Source: Zonotrichia leucophrys gambelii
Lineage: Eukaryota > Chordata > Aves > Passeriformes > Passerellidae
NCBI RefSeq assembly: GCF_028769735.1
Contig: NC_088177.1
Coordinates: 21,923,599-21,987,598, forward strand
Reading direction: 5' to 3'
Length of the DNA: 64,000 bases
The translations under genes and the position numbers were made by a program. The notes beneath the pieces are model-generated. The model was given only the letters and a program-made list of their open reading frames with translations, was not told the DNA's origin and made no database searches. How positions within the stretch are numbered: the first letter of the stretch is position 1; each line of letters opens with the position of its first letter. This document shows, one piece after another, positions 23,964 through 36,560 of the stretch.

Positions 23964-26187
23964 CACTGTTCACTCCCACTGAGCTGCTTGTCCACCAGGA
24001 TCCTCAGGTCCCTTCCACAGAGCTGCTCCCCAGGGAGATCCCAGCCTGTGCTGTGCTCCTGAGTTGTTTTCCAGGTTCAAGGCCTTTACAGTTATTTTTA
24101 CCCCACTCTTCCAGCCTGTTCTGGTCTTCCTCCAGTGTGGCTCTCCCTTCTGAAATGTCTGCTTCCCTCTTCAGTTTGGTATCATCAGAAAATTTCATCA
24201 GGGTACACTTGATCCCATCATTGAGGTAATTTATGAAAATATTAAAGAGTAATGTGCTTAATATTCATCCTTAGGGGCCTGCACTTTAAATACAGGAAGA
24301 TGTAGAATGTAGATACAGATGGAGCTATAGATAGAGTTGTATACACACAAATACACCTATGAAAAGGAAAACAACTGTCTTTTAAAAGGGTTAAAACTGA
24401 TGCCTGTGCATCTTTAAAATTACATTTTAAATGTGGAAAACTGTATTTCAACAAGGGCTGTTGTAGCTGTTAAGAGAGAATGCAGCAAGCACTGTGCCAC
24501 TTACAAGTAGGGAAAGTTTTGTTTAAGTCTGGGGCGATATCTGAAGCAGATTCATAAACACAAAGGAAGTGTCATGTATAGGTCTGGTATTTAGATCAGA
24601 ATTGCAGCTCTGGATCCAATCAGTTGAGCACAGGGTCTGACTTCAGTAGTTGCCTGTGTAGGAGCGAGTGTTTGCCATCTAAGGCCGTAACAGCCAGCTG
24701 AGCTTACAGCGAGCCGTGACTTGTAGAGAAATACACCACAGTAAATCATGCTGACCATATATTAAAAACTGTAACATGCAGCAATACGGTTTGTTAGGCA
24801 GACGGCAGACTTTTATTCCATGTCTCAAAGCTAAATGGTGTGTGCCTGAGAGAGGGTTGGGGATGAGAGGTCACTGATTTAAACTGATTTACACCTGCTG
24901 AGATTCTGGTATGGTGAATTATTTTCAACCACTCCTTGAGCAGCAGGTATTTATTTTTATCTTTCTAAAATATTTTCCTCCACTTGCCTCTTTTAGCATT
25001 CCTTGCTGACATTAAATGTTTGAGAGAGATTTTGCCACAAGTAGGACCAGTTTCAGTGACAGCTGAAGTTTTCCCATAAACTTGTGTGGATTATGCAATT
25101 TAGGTGGACAGAATTCAGTCTTAGCTGCCTGTCATGTTGATCATAATCACAGTTACTTTTTGGAGAGTCATTGCACATATGATCTCTGTAGCTCAGAGTG
25201 TTTGCATGCCACTCAGCATCTGGCTTGGTTTTTACAGGATCATAACAGATGCAGTCAGGAACTATGCACAACTCCCTGATGTCTAAAAATACTTGTATTT
25301 CAGTCATCTCTTGTGCTATAATCACTGTCCCATACAAATGTAATAATAATAAACCATTGGAAATTACTCAAAAATGTCAGAGCAAATGCCCACAGCATGT
25401 AGCCATTGAATCTTTAACAAAAAAGAACTACTGGAGATAGAGAATACTGAAGAAAATATTTACTTAAAGTGCTTACTTAAGGAAACATATTGAAATCTTT
25501 GTGTCAGGATAGTTTCAACTCAAATCTTATTAGAAATATTTTGAATATCATATTGACCCCCCATATAAAAGATATAAATCCCATATTTTCTTAAACTATT
25601 ACTTGTATTTGGCCTGCACAATTTCATGTTAAGGAACCTACAAAATTTCTTCTATTTTCTTTATATCAGAAAGAAAGAAAACTGTGTTTAGTTGCTGTCT
25701 GAAATATAGATACACCATTGTAACATAGTGGAAGGAAATCTTGGGCTCACACTTTTAGTTCTTCCACAAAAGTATCTTTGACTGAAGTGAATGTTTTGCC
25801 TGAATAGAAAGTCAGAGACCAGGGTGAAATGCCAGATGAAACAGACTGCTTATAGTAACTTTAACATAAATATAGTGTCCAACAACTGTAAGGAACTCCA
25901 AGTACAAATAATGTGTAACTCTTTCAGATCCATGCAGTAGATCTGGAGCTAAAACCCATCCTCGAGATAATTGCTGAAAAGAAGAAATAATTAGGTTCTG
26001 AAAAAAAAAACATAGGTACTGAAAAGTTTGCAACCACTCCTCAGTAAAATTGTGTTTCAGGATCTCTGTTGCAGAGAGAATCATAAAGCTAACATTTGTC
26101 TAAGTTTTCTGTCTTCTGTCCAAGTTTTATTGGCAGGAGGAGAGGAGTATGGGTGTTTGAGATTCCCAGGGTTCCAGCAGGTCTCTA

Positions 26188-26262
26188 GGCTACAGCCTTT
26201 GGAACTGGTAACCACCAGTCAAGTAACCACCACTGGGCTACACCCACTGAACTGGTAATCAC
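26188..26262. repeat. Two-copy imperfect tandem repeat, period 48 bp
   Basis: GGCTACAGCC...GGAACTGGTAACCACCA is followed 48 bp later by GGCTACACCC...TGAACTGGTAATCACTA, the second copy ending early. A local duplication, unrelated to its flanks. Confidence 0.7.
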
Positions 26263-26644
26263 TACATGTAGGTTTTTTGATTCAGGACAGGTGTAATGAG
26301 TTCTAAAGTGAGCAAAGTAAGAGCAATGTTAGGTATGACTCTTCAAGTTAATACATGGGGCAAAAGTTTCAAGCCAAGGCTGAAACAGGTGTCTGAAATG
26401 GTGTGCCATTGAGGAGGGATAGAGTGAGACCAGGGTGCACATATAGGTAATCAAAGTGAGAGCAGGGTATGTGAACAGTGTATATGAGTGACATCAAGCA
26501 TGTCCCTCCTATTACTTGAGACTTGTATGTTAAGGTAAAAGGAAGTGAAAATTGTTAGGCAGCTTACTCAGAGCAGAATGAGCTTTGGAATCTGACTTCT
26601 CCATGTATTACCAGAAAATATGTCTCCAGTTAGTCAGATTATAC

Positions 26645-26735
26645 CTCCAGCACAAAATAAAAACAAAAAATCACCAAACAAAAACCCCAAACAAATGGAG
26701 AAAAACCAAACCAAACCAAAACAAACCTCCAACTG
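26645..26735. repeat. A/C-rich low-complexity tract
   Basis: Irregular runs of CAAA, CCAAAC and AAAAAC with almost no G or T on the plus strand, resembling a decayed A-rich tail or simple-repeat tract. The flanks give no hint of an attached retrocopy. Confidence 0.65.
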
Positions 26736-29700
26736 CAAACCCAGGAATTGGATCTTTGTCTAATGACTTAGGGATTCTAAAGGTAAATGATTTTCAGGTA
26801 TGCTCACTTTTATGGAAGAGAGATCAACTAATTAACAGCTAAATAACATGTGACTTGAGTGATCTATCACATATAATTATGTGCAAATAATAGCCTTACA
26901 TTTCAGATAATCCATAGGCAGTAATTTGTTTGGACAAGTGTCAGTGAGCAGTGATGAACAGCAAGCAAATTTTGTAAAATCATTGTTGGTTTGTGGATCA
27001 GTTCTAACAGGAAAAATGATGTGTAGTAAACAGTGTTAATTTCGAATGTTCATTCAATTCTGCTAGAAGGGAAAAGATGACAAGGTTTCAATTCGCATTT
27101 TCAGCCATTCATTTCTGTGTTGCAAATAAGCCAAGAATGTGCTCCTTACAACATGAGCAGCTCTAGCTGTTTGTACAATAAAACATTCTTTGGTGACGGT
27201 ATTAATCCAAAAATGCCAGATGTATAATATTTTCATGTGTGCTTTTCTTGTGAGTTTCATGTTCCAGTTTTCATCTCCTACAGGTTTTTGTTCTCAGGAG
27301 CCAAGGTACACTGGAGAGCACACCAAATTATCTGACATCTTTTAAGTATAAAATTTCAGAAATTTAGAATGAAAATCATAGGATCTGAGAGACGTAGGGT
27401 AGCATAAATTATTTGTCAACATTCTTTAATTATTATGGTACCGAATCCAGCCTTCAGCCAACAGCTAGTGGTCCTGTTTGTCCTTTTTGTCATATTACAC
27501 AAGTTTGCTCTTTCCCTTTTTGAATCACACTCAGATATTCTACAGCCATCCTTGGCTTTAAGCATGCTTGCATGACAAACCTTTGCTTAATCATTTTTAT
27601 CATCTTGTGTTAGGGAAATAGTGGCTGGTAGGGTCACTTAGATGCTCCTTTTGTGGACCCTGTTCCCAGGTGACCATCCAAGGTTAAATGTGCTCTGATA
27701 TCTGTGTAGAATCAGTTTTCTTCATAGAGGCACAGCTTTCAACACTGAAAGTGTCAACTGCAACCCCACAGAAATGGTATTTCTCCTATCTTCTTGTGAA
27801 TGAGAGCTGCCATACACTGCTGCAACTCAGTTATCAGGATAGCAGTTTTAGTTTGGTTAAATGAACTGAAATTTTTAATAATCATGATAATTTTCACAGG
27901 AGAAATGAAAAAGAAAGATGTGGTTCCCTGGATTTGTGAATCCTTACCTGGTCATGCAGCAAAGCCGCAGTGGAGTCAGGGTTGCTTGAAGATGGGATTC
28001 TGATCCTGAGAGAGGCTCATCCATCCCCCTTTGCCCTGGGGACTTTGGTCACCGCAAAGCTGCTGCCTTTCATAGTGGGAAGGCTGGAGGCTGGGTGACC
28101 TGCAGGGACAGTCAAAGGCCCACTTAATGGAGTCACCTCATCCTTAGGCTCTGGCTCCAGAGATCCCCCCTGTCCCCTTTAATGACCATGCTAGGGGGTT
28201 TAATAAGTGGTTTAATAAGGCCATCGGTGGCTTTTCCTGAGCATCCAGCTTAGAAATCAGTAAATCATGGAAAAACAGTTTGCCTGGGCACAGCTGCTCA
28301 AACTCCAAGCCCACAGGAGTGCAGAGCCAGAGGCTGCAGTACAATACCCTGAAGTCTGGGTGGGTGTGGATGTGTGGGTTGTTGGAGCATTGTACTCCCT
28401 TGGATGTAACTGGGAGCTGTGGGACGAGCCCTTGGCAGGTGTGTGTCTGCAAAGAGTGTGACGGGGTGTGGAACAGAAGTCTGGGAGCAGAAATCACTGT
28501 GTACCCGCTATAGCCATTTTGCTCAGTAGACAGATTGGAGATGTTGTGCCACTGAGTGATGTGGTTCTATTCCTTAATGCCCCATGACAGAATGAAATAG
28601 GCTGACACTCCTAAACTGAACTGAATGGATAGACCTTCAAGTATCTTATTTTCCTGTTCAAGTTTCAAACAGTTCAACTGCAAAATATATTTATTCAGTA
28701 TTAACAAGAGTACCCGTTGCTGCTTAATTTAAAGTGAGAATTAACTAATACATCAGTAATGAAATACTAAAATAATATAAAGCCCAGGCAACCCAGGAAA
28801 GAAGGGATTGCTAACATTATAATCGCTTATTTTCTGAGAGAAAATTTCTCAACTCTGCTACTAATTTTCATTCTTTGGGTTTTTTCTATAATATATGAGC
28901 AGAAACAGATGTTCTCCAATACTAACATTTGATCTGTGTGTAAAGAATTGAGGGTATTATGTACTGTCAAGGCAATGAGTGATATTTAATCATGCAGAGT
29001 CCTGTTAACCTCAGACAGAACTACAGTGGTAAGCATCTGTATATTGTCCACAAACCTTAGAGTAACCTATTATGACAGTCAAGTCTCTATAAATGATATG
29101 AAAGTATTTAAAGAAACAACAAGGTTAATTTAGATAATTCCCAACAGAGGAAGGTTTTACTTTCCAGTAGAGTTAGGGCCATGAAATAGTTTTCTTTGTA
29201 TAATTCAGCAACTATTTCAGGTATCAATCACACATTTTAAAATTGAGTCCTTTTCTTAAATATTCCAGCATGTTTAGCTCCTTTTGGTTCTGCAGGCCAG
29301 CCCCAGGGTGGGCTTAAATGGCTGTTTCTGTTTAAGAGGATCACTGGCTAATATACTCTTTCTGTTGTTCCTACTCTGATTCCCTTCTTGACCCGGATCA
29401 AAGAAATTGGAAAGTTATGAAGCCAGCTTTTCACTTCAAGTTTCCTCAACTACTCAGGCTGGAATGCCCAAGGGAAAAAGCATTTAGCAATGATAGCTAT
29501 GTTATTGCTGTCTCAGTTCTCATCTTCTTGGCCATCAAGTCAGAATAAATTGTGGCAGGGACAGAGGCTGTGTAAATCAACCTCAGGGTTATGACAGAGC
29601 AGAGCCATGCTACAGCTCTTACCCTTCCACAAGGATGTTTCAAGTAAAGTTCCCCTGGATCTAGCATATTTAATAAATAGCAGATCTGATGCTATTACTT

Positions 29701-32700
29701 ATAAAGTGACAGGGGCTTATTTTATATGGGCTTTGTGAAAGCTCATTTTTGCACGTCCAAGTATTTGCTCCAAGTTCCCTGTAGTTTCTACAGTGAATAT
29801 TGGTACCAAAAAGAGGAAATTCCCCAGAGCAGCCAAGTTGCTTGAATTGAAAAGAATGCTCGAAATTACTTCTCTAACCCAGCATTTTCCAAAGTCATCA
29901 CCATAAATCTGCCAAATACATTCCAAACTAGTATCTTATGACAGACTATTCCCCTTGTAATGCCCAGTGGAAAAGACTGGAATCTGTGCCTTTTTTGCAT
30001 TAACCAAAGAGGCATACTGAAGAATGTTAATTTAGAAAAGATGGACATGATACAACATTTCATATTAATTTTCAGTTTGAAGAGTACTTATGTAACAAAA
30101 GAGTCCTAAAGGTCTGGATGCATCAATGAGACCACTCTTAGCAGATGCACCCCTGTAAATAAGGGATTTGTCATCAAATGTGCGTGTCAGTCAATGGACT
30201 AAGTTAATTTGTGATATACGTTAATTAAAAAAAAAAAGCTCTACTCTAAATACTATAGAAGAAACTCAACTATTTTATTTGTTGGAAGAGTAGAAATCAT
30301 AAAATCTGAAACCTCTATAAGCCTTCAGGAAAATATATACCCAGGGAAAAAGAAAAATTCTGTGAAAATTTCTCCAAATCACCTGGATTTTGATGGCCTG
30401 AGCAGTCATGTCGTAGTCATGAATGCCTCACTGCTAGCTCGAGTCATGTAAATTGGAGTTGTGCCTAAGATGGAAATGTTGGATCCACATTTGCAAAGTT
30501 GGACAGGCTTTGCTCATGCTTGTCTTCAATAGTCTTGTGAGGCTCCTTTAACTTAAAAAGAACAGGCTCCTTTCTGCTGTTTGGAGTAATATCAGAGGAA
30601 TGAGCTGAGCAGAACAACTATAAATAGAAATAGACAAGGATTAGAGTATACATTACTATGACCTTTGCTATTCTTACAGTGAAATTAAACAATACAGATG
30701 TACTGAAAATTGAAGTAGGACTTTGTTGTGTGTCCTATGAAGAAGTTCAGAGTCCACTGAAAAACGTGAGTCTCTCGAAAATGTGAAACACTTATTATTA
30801 CTAAAGATTCCCTGGATTCCCTACCTACCCTCACCACTCATCAGACAGGGCTAGGTGCATCATCTCTGGAGGAGGAGAGTAGCTGTGGACCAGATAATGT
30901 ACATGCATTTGTATCTGGATTTGCTATAAAGAAAACATTGCTTTGTCAGGGCTTGTGGCAAAGCCACATACTAGGCACCAGTCTAGAGACAGGACAAATT
31001 CCTGTCACTAGAGGACATTATTTAAGAAAAACAATATGGAGGACAATAAGTGAGATGATTTTACTTCATAAAAGTGTGTAACATCACCTAGGTGTCAACA
31101 CTTATGACAAGAAGCAGATTTAACCACTCTTAACTGATCCATAAGGTCGTTTGTCTGTCTCTTCTTGTCTCCCTGGGGCTGGCCCCACACACCCTCTGGG
31201 GTTAGTGCCATGCTTTTTCAATATGTCACAGAAGGGGAATTAAATTAATGGCTTTCATTGTTTTTCCTGGAAGAGAGGCAAGTTTTTTTATGAGGATAAG
31301 CTATCCCTTGTAGGATAGCCTTCAAGGGAAACTGGTGTGAAATCTCCTTCAGGGTGAAGCTTTCATCATTATTGTTACTCTTTTGGAGTTATTTTGATGC
31401 TTTTTGTGTAGCAAAAGACAGGCAAGACTGTAACAGTCAGTTATAAATTCTTTGTCATTGAGTAAATGCAGTTTTTCCTATGTGCTAAAAATTAGTGAGA
31501 TCACCTCTTAATCATAGTTAATCGCTCAACCTAGTATAGTTCAGCTGTGTTTGGACATTAAAGAAAAATCTGTCAGACATACTTACCATCTTTTTGGTGC
31601 CAAAATTCACACTACAACACTTTTCCACATTTCATTTCCCTATGAAGTTAGCTCCAGTAATTTTGAATTCATTTAGAAGGAATAGCTTCTTTCAGTCATC
31701 TACCCACCCACAGATGCAGCAAAAAGCAGAAAAGCTTAGTATATGATGTACTAGGAGATTGTGAGTAGCAGGCTACATTCTTCCTTGAGATGCAAGGGAA
31801 CAATAGTTGGGGGTTTGTACTAACTAGCTTATTAGTAAACATCTTCCCAAGATTCCAATTTGTGTGTGTAAATATGGTTTGCAGACTAACAGCAACTCTT
31901 TCTCTCTCTTTTCTGAGTTATTTTTAGTGATAGTCCCAGATTATTAACTAGCTCAATTACAGACCTGCATAAATGAGGTTGTCATGGTTTCCATGAGACA
32001 GTTTCAAATAGAGCACAATATCATGGCAATGGCCATCACCTCACCATCTCTATCCCCAGCTCTGGCTCTCTGACGCTTCTCACATGATATAACCTTATAT
32101 GGCTACTTAAATGTACCATAAGCTTCACTCTAAATTCAAGACAAAATGAGCCCATGAATTGGCCTGTAGCTAAGTAGAGCTGCACATAAATCCCTAAAAA
32201 ACATGTTAACTTAGAGATCTCTTGTTTATCCATTTCATGGTTTCTTTAACATTTAATGCTCCAATTAATTTTTCTCCATATTAATCAACATGTCCTTTCT
32301 GATTCCCTTGGATTATGTTTTCTGGATTTATGCTTTTTTTATTTTTTTTTTTTGATTCATGAAGAATAAGGTCTCCTTAGTTCCACAGATTTATAACAAT
32401 CACAGTTATTTCATTCCCACAAGAAAAAGGGAAAAATAATTTTTTGCTATTAGACACCTACAATGCTTGCAGCATTATTTTTCTATGGTCTATTTCTTTG
32501 TCTGCTTTGTAGAGGCTTATAAAAGTAAATTTCAGCTTGCATTAAAATTTGTTGAATACCTTTAGCTGTGCACAGAACATTACACCTAACATATGCCATC
32601 CCATGATATTTCTTTTTGTACTCTGCCTGTGGAAATAATTGCATCCTGTAAACATTAATTTATTAAATATTAGTGAATTTTAGATGTGCGATGACACATT

Positions 32701-35700
32701 TCTTGCTAGCTCAGGGCCAGAAGCTAGTGCCCTATTTGCAAGATATTGTTTAGCTTACCTAGTTAGTTTCTATGCCATGATCCATTTAAGCCTAATTTAT
32801 ACTATTTAAAAATGGTTTGCCGTTTTTGTTAAATTTTTGTTGTAAATTAAAGCATACAAAGAAAACTCACAATTTTTGGAAGCACACAAGTATAGATGCA
32901 GCAGACTTTGTGCCCTTGGAATATTTTTTTCTGTAGGTCATATATATGTATGTTAAGAAATTAAAGGAAAAATGTTTACCATGAATTCAGAAGTCCTTAA
33001 CTTTTTCATTCTATATTAATGATGTGAGGATCTGTCTTTTCATAAGCTTTGTATTGCATATAAAATGCACAGCAAAGTCTTAAAGGCATAAGATTAGCGT
33101 GAAAGGATTTACCCCTAATGTAATGTAGTAGCAAGTACTAATGTAGTAGCAACTTTGGCAGCTTAATGTCCTTTTGTTGGAATTCTTTACTAACAGAAGC
33201 AACTTGAGCAAATTCTAGTGCACCATCAGTATTGCTTAATTCTATGTGTGCAGAAATATAAGAGTAATAGAAATACACTAGTAACCCTGCTCTTTTTCTA
33301 CTTTAGCAAACTGATTTGTCAAAATACGTTTTTTTGTTTAAAAATGAGATGAGAAATTAGTGTTACAAGTTTTCAGTCAACAATTAGATCCTGCAAAGCA
33401 TTTTTTGATAAAAATTAAAGAGACAAAAATCAAGTGGCAAGAGATTACATGGGCAGCAGTTATTGAGGCAAGGATTTGTGAGAAAATATAAAGTACTGTA
33501 CAGGAAACATCCTTGCTGATCAGATAGAAAGCTGATCCGTATTACTGTAATGTGTAATAAATGAAAACACCACACATTCGACAAAACAAAGGTAAGCAGA
33601 AGGAAAATGTGTCCTAGGAGAGCATGAGAGAGCCCAGACCCAGAGGCTATTCCAGATCTGTTTGCACAACTGCCTTTAGACCTCACCACAGAGCCAGATG
33701 TTGCTGCTAGAGCCTTCCCAAGCTTGGCATCTGGGTCCTGGCACGCCCCAGGAGCAGCCTGGGGTGCTACCCCCTCATTAGGGTAGGTGCACAAACATAA
33801 AGCCTGGATGAATTGCTTCTTGTCTCAGCTGAAAGATCTGATTTGCTTCAGAGTGTAGATCCTCTAGACCACAAAAGTGAAATATTTGAGTAAAGATGTC
33901 ACAGATTAAATATTTCTCACTCTATATAAAAACATGTACATCTATTAAATTTAATTTCCCTTTTTTCTATTGGTAGGAAGCTCTTCACACACCCACTCCC
34001 CTCTCCCAGACTTCAGCCTCTGTGTAGTAGTACTTTCTCTCAGTTTATAGGAATTTGTAATGGCATTCATAAGGCTTAAAAATTGTGTGAGTTTTCAGGC
34101 TGAATCTTATGAGGCTCTTGTAGCCTTTGCACAGGATATGTCCATTACTGGTTGCCATATTCTCTCCTAAACAGACAGGATTTCACCCACACAATAGGGA
34201 TACTGAGCAGTAACTGTAAGCCAGATCTTCAGCTGGCACAAGCTGCACTATGCTTAATCAACTTCAGTGTGAAGCTATGCCAGTTTGTACCAGCTGGGCA
34301 TTTAGCCCTTTGTCTGCCCCCACATAAAAACTGTGTTTATCTGCTTTTATTGAAGCTTTACATTTTCCATGTGAGCATAAGTAACATTTTCACTTTAGAG
34401 CCAAAAATGACTTTTTATTTCATTTCCCATTTCTGCTCCGTCTCCATCCATCTTGAGAATTAAATGCACACAGGAGAGGGTAAGTAAACTGCTTAGGAAC
34501 ATCTGGGATGCACAGAGTCTCTGTTCCAGTCTCCAGGGAGAGCAACCCATTTGCACAGTACGTCTGGTGAGCATAGAGCTGTTACAGGAATCAGTGGTTA
34601 CTTCAAAGATTTAATGGGATGTCCAAATCTTGCAGTGCTCCTCTCCCTCAGCCACCTTTGATGGGCTCCTATCTGAGACCAAATAGGTCAGTAAAGGACA
34701 GATGCCATATGAGGGACAATGGACTTGGTCTCTGCGCTAAAATCCTGAAATAGCCGTGTATTTGCAATTTTCTGGGTCTCCCTGCTTCAGACTGGATGAG
34801 ATTGCTACGAAGTGAAGTCTGCTTGTGCAAACCTGAATACATGAGCAGTCATGTATCCACCAGTGCTATTGATTTCAACTTCAGTGTCTAAGTGCTCACC
34901 ACATGAGTAAGGCTTGAACATAATAGCCTTCTGATAGTGTTCCAAGTTTGGGGGGATATATGAAGGTTAATTGAAGCTACAGACTTGGCAACTTGCCTCA
35001 GATGGCTGTGTGCCACGGTGTTTGGGGATTTTAGCTGTTATATGTATAAGTAATTGCTCTTTACCAAATGCTTTAGGGAGAAGAAAAATCACCAAATCTA
35101 ACAATTTAAGATAAAAAATTCTCTATGCAAAAAGCTAAAGTAAACCCAAACATTCAATATATGCAAGGTAAGCCTTGGCACTGGGACTGCTATCTAGCAC
35201 CAAACACCACGTTCCTGCTTCTGAAGGCATTTATCAGCAAATTATTGGCTCAGTAGATTTAATCTCGCTGTACAACAATGATATTTATGAGAAGAGCCAG
35301 GCTCATGTTGCCTACCTGGAGACCTGGCATACAAAAAGGCAGCAGGCAGACTGAGTCTTTTTAAGCCCATACTTTTCCCATCTGTCTGTCCTTCTGCAGC
35401 CCTGAGGTTTACTGGCCCCACACCATGTTAGCAGAACAAAATGTGCGCACCAGCCACTCTAGGAGAGGGTTTAATATCCAAAGATTCAGCACATAAGATA
35501 CACTGGGTGAAGCATTCATGACTCAAGCTAATATGGTGAATTTTGAATTGTGAGCTGAAGGAAAATGTTAATTTTTCCCATCCCTGGTATTCAGGTCTTA
35601 ACCTCCAGCAAAGGAGTCATGTGGACAGTCAAAAAAATAGTGACTGATACTAAATCAAACAGAGTACATCTGGCAGTACCCTTAATGAGTACTGCAAAGA

Positions 35701-35999
35701 GAGTAAGTTTGTGTACATGTGCTTTCCTAAAGCAGTAGATCTTCTCCCAGCCACTGCCTTGATGCTGAGGGGCACAATGGATTTCTCAGCTAGGTTATTG
35801 TTGCTCACATTTTAGCAGTTTAAATACTTTCAGTCAAAGCCTGATCATCTGATAATGTATAACAAGAATATATTAAATATTCATGCTACTATGGCCAGAG
35901 ATAAAAAAAGGGAGTACTTTGAGTCAAAACCTCAGGATAAATACTAATCAACACATTCCCAGGATATTAGGAATATCCTTTGGACTCTGGCTTCAGGAG

Positions 36000-36560
36000 A
36001 ATGCTATAAAATCAACGTCTGTCTCTTTCTGAGGATGGCAGCATTAGCTCAGCTGTGCCAGTCTGACTGCAGCAGTCAGCAGAAGTTGTGTATGCAGCCA
36101 TAGAACTGCAACAGAGTCTGATCATCATCCTGATGAAATTACACTGATCTAATTTGCACGCTGTGAAGACATTTGGCACTGGCTGGATCTGAGCCGTGAC
36201 ATCTTCATTGGAACTAAAAGTACACTAAGAAGTGACATTACATTTCATACTCTTTTGTGCCAGACTGTGGCATTTCTTCCTCTTTAAAGGCATTATTTCA
36301 AGAACATTTAATTTGGCTTTGATATGTCTGCCATTTTGCTATGCAGGAATGTACTGAGCCAGAAAAGCTCAGCTGTAATAAAGTTTGGCACCATCAGCCC
36401 ACCATATACCTGCACCATCCTGTGCAATTTAATTGGCATTCAGTGGGTTGATAAATGGATTGGCTTAATGAGACAATATACGTGACATATGCAGGACTCT
36501 CCTGAGGAATAAGATTCATTTTTGCACTTCACACATCAACATGCTACAGATACCAACACA
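36000..36560. promoter_or_regulatory. Candidate conserved noncoding element
   Basis: A block with balanced composition and many sites typical of developmental enhancers: GCAATTTAATTGGCATT (36423-36439), TTGATAAATGGATTGGCTTAATGAG nearby (homeodomain/PBX-MEIS-like), CAGCTG and ATTA cores. It has no open frame, no repeat and no low-complexity runs. This is a judgement of texture only; conservation in other birds or mammals would be needed to call it an element. Confidence 0.25.

Larger units (their letters stand above)
23230..24287 (-). mobile_element. CR1 LINE, 5'-truncated, minus strand
   Basis: The 3' terminus is at the left: AATCATAGAAT at 23238-23248 is the reverse complement of the ATTCTATGATT tail typical of CR1. 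Reading leftwards from about 24287, the minus strand shows decayed reverse-transcriptase C-terminal sequence: LLFNIFINYLNDG and MKFSDDTKL near the right end, [21 protein letters not shown] and [12 protein letters not shown] in the middle, then [10 protein letters not shown]. Frameshifts separate these segments, so it is inactive. Everything upstream of the FADDT-like motif is missing, as usual for 5'-truncated CR1 copies. It contains an (ATCC)17 microsatellite and a (CAG)6 tract. Confidence 0.9.
24288..35999. other. Intergenic; no gene seen
   Basis: AT-rich gene desert. Only small structures stand out: a two-copy 48-bp repeat at 26188-26262, an A/C-rich low-complexity tract at 26645-26735, a GGTTTAATAAG pair at 28196-28220, and a TAATGTAGTAGCAA pair at 33121-33152. 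No splice-bounded exon, tRNA or transposon was recognised. Confidence 0.55.

Noticed and set aside
23386..23979. 197-codon minus-strand frame with GWMD repeats
   Set aside because: It is the decayed C-terminal part of CR1 reverse transcriptase with a microsatellite through it, not a cellular gene.
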